5,849 nt of DNA from an uncultured Azospirillum sp. (lineage in GTDB: Bacteria; Pseudomonadota; Alphaproteobacteria; RF32; CAG-239). The DNA lies in contig CANDEX010000085.1 of NCBI GenBank assembly GCA_947383875.1, positions 1 to 5,849 on the forward strand, written 5' to 3'. The position numbers and the translations under genes are program-made. Below the pieces are notes generated by a model that worked only from the letters and a program-made list of their open reading frames with translations, did no database searches and was not told the DNA's origin. Shown here one piece after another: positions 5,337 through 5,849 of this stretch. How positions within the stretch are numbered: the first letter of the stretch is position 1; each line of letters begins with the position of its first letter.

Positions 5337-5849
5337 ATGTGCGGATTAGTCGGATATATCGGAAACAATGCTGTTGAACAAACTCTTCTGGAAGGACTGA
5401 AAAATCTGGAATACCGCGGATATGATTCCGCTGGAATCGCTCTAAACGACAATCAAAATATTGATGTTTTTAAAGCAAAAGGAAAACTGAACAACCTCAC
5501 AACGATTTTAAACAACCGTTCAAAACCGGCGCAAAACTCCATGCTTGGAATCGGTCATATTCGCTGGGCAACCCATGGTAAAGCCACAACCGAAAACGCG
5601 CACCCTCACCTGTCCAATGACGGCAAATTGGTTCTGGTTCATAACGGCATTATCGAAAATTATCAACAGCTGCGTCATGAGCTTGAAACAGAAGGCTTTG
5701 TTTTTCATTCACAGACAGATACGGAAACCGCCGTTCATGCCATTGACCGCGAATATAAAAAATCGCATTCGCTGGAGCTGGCGGTTACAGCAGGGGTTAA
5801 ATTGCTGGAAGGTGCTTTTGCTTTTTGCATTATGCATAAGGATGAACCG
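5337..5849 (+). CDS. glmS: Glutamine-fructose-6-phosphate aminotransferase, N-terminal part, cut by the window edge
   Basis: The first 171 codons of GlmS are present. The enzyme converts fructose-6-phosphate and glutamine to glucosamine-6-phosphate and glutamate, the entry step to UDP-GlcNAc for peptidoglycan and lipopolysaccharide. The visible part is most of the class-II glutamine amidotransferase domain. The start is MCGLVGYIG, with the catalytic cysteine at position 2, exposed once methionine is removed. Other family motifs are LEYRGYDSAGIAL (24-36), GHIRWATHG (73-81), NAHPH (87-91), VHNGIIENY (101-109, with the oxyanion-hole asparagine and glycine) and SQTDTE (125-130). The frame stays open to the last base. 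The two C-terminal sugar isomerase domains, roughly 430 more residues in the family, lie outside the window. It follows the acetyltransferase at 11 bases and has no separate promoter that I can see. No glmS ribozyme core is recognised upstream. Confidence 0.98.
   Translation, partial: MCGLVGYIGNNAVEQTLLEGLKNLEYRGYDSAGIALNDNQNIDVFKAKGKLNNLTTILNNRSKPAQNSMLGIGHIRWATHGKATTENAHPHLSNDGKLVLVHNGIIENYQQLRHELETEGFVFHSQTDTETAVHAIDREYKKSHSLELAVTAGVKLLEGAFAFCIMHKDEP

Noticed and set aside
5520..5708. A 62-codon minus-strand frame inside glmS
   Set aside because: The plus strand encodes conserved GlmS motifs throughout this stretch.
1..5849. CRISPR array, insertion sequence, prophage, tRNA or toxin-antitoxin module
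   Set aside because: No spaced repeat units, transposase-like frames, terminal inverted repeats, cloverleaf or small paired toxin genes were seen; the only tandem repeats are the short promoter decamers.

Overview
The window looks like chromosomal DNA of a fairly AT-rich Gram-negative bacterium, most likely an alphaproteobacterium. The inference rests on three things: a full-length SecA with a C-terminal zinc tail, a divergently transcribed exported parvulin-type prolyl isomerase (a pairing I recall from many alphaproteobacteria), and a surface-polysaccharide type O-acetyltransferase. An AT-rich, perhaps host-associated, alphaproteobacterium would fit. The genus cannot be fixed from this sequence alone.

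Layout, left to right. (a) Positions 1-160 hold no secure gene. A minus-strand reading frame there encodes a cysteine-containing stretch that may be the edge or a remnant of a secreted-protein gene. (b) Two small minus-strand genes (476-760, then 195-452) each encode a stand-alone acyl carrier protein with an intact DSL phosphopantetheine site. Rho-independent hairpins lie on both sides, so they look like a two-gene operon. (c) secA occupies 877-3603 on the minus strand and ends at its own terminator. (d) A 180-base divergent intergenic region carries promoter-like elements for both directions and a 17-base palindrome. (e) A plus-strand gene at 3784-4620 encodes an exported SurA/PrsA-like peptidyl-prolyl isomerase, followed by a strong terminator. 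(f) A 150-base regulatory gap carries two pairs of 10-base direct repeats flanking a perfect TTGACA. (g) A plus-strand left-handed beta-helix acetyltransferase (4771-5325) is followed 11 bases later by glmS, which starts at 5337 and runs off the right edge.

How the genes may work together. SecA drives preproteins through the Sec channel, and the divergent isomerase, itself a Sec substrate, would help fold them in the periplasm. GlmS makes glucosamine-6-phosphate for peptidoglycan and lipopolysaccharide. The acetyltransferase in front of it probably decorates a surface glycan or sugar precursor. The two carrier proteins hold acyl groups for an unknown partner, since no synthase, ligase or transferase for them lies in the window.

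I see no phage, insertion sequence, CRISPR, tRNA, rRNA or defence system. The least explained items are the tandem divergent carrier proteins, the helically phased repeat array at 4681-4734 and the cysteine-containing fragment at the left edge.
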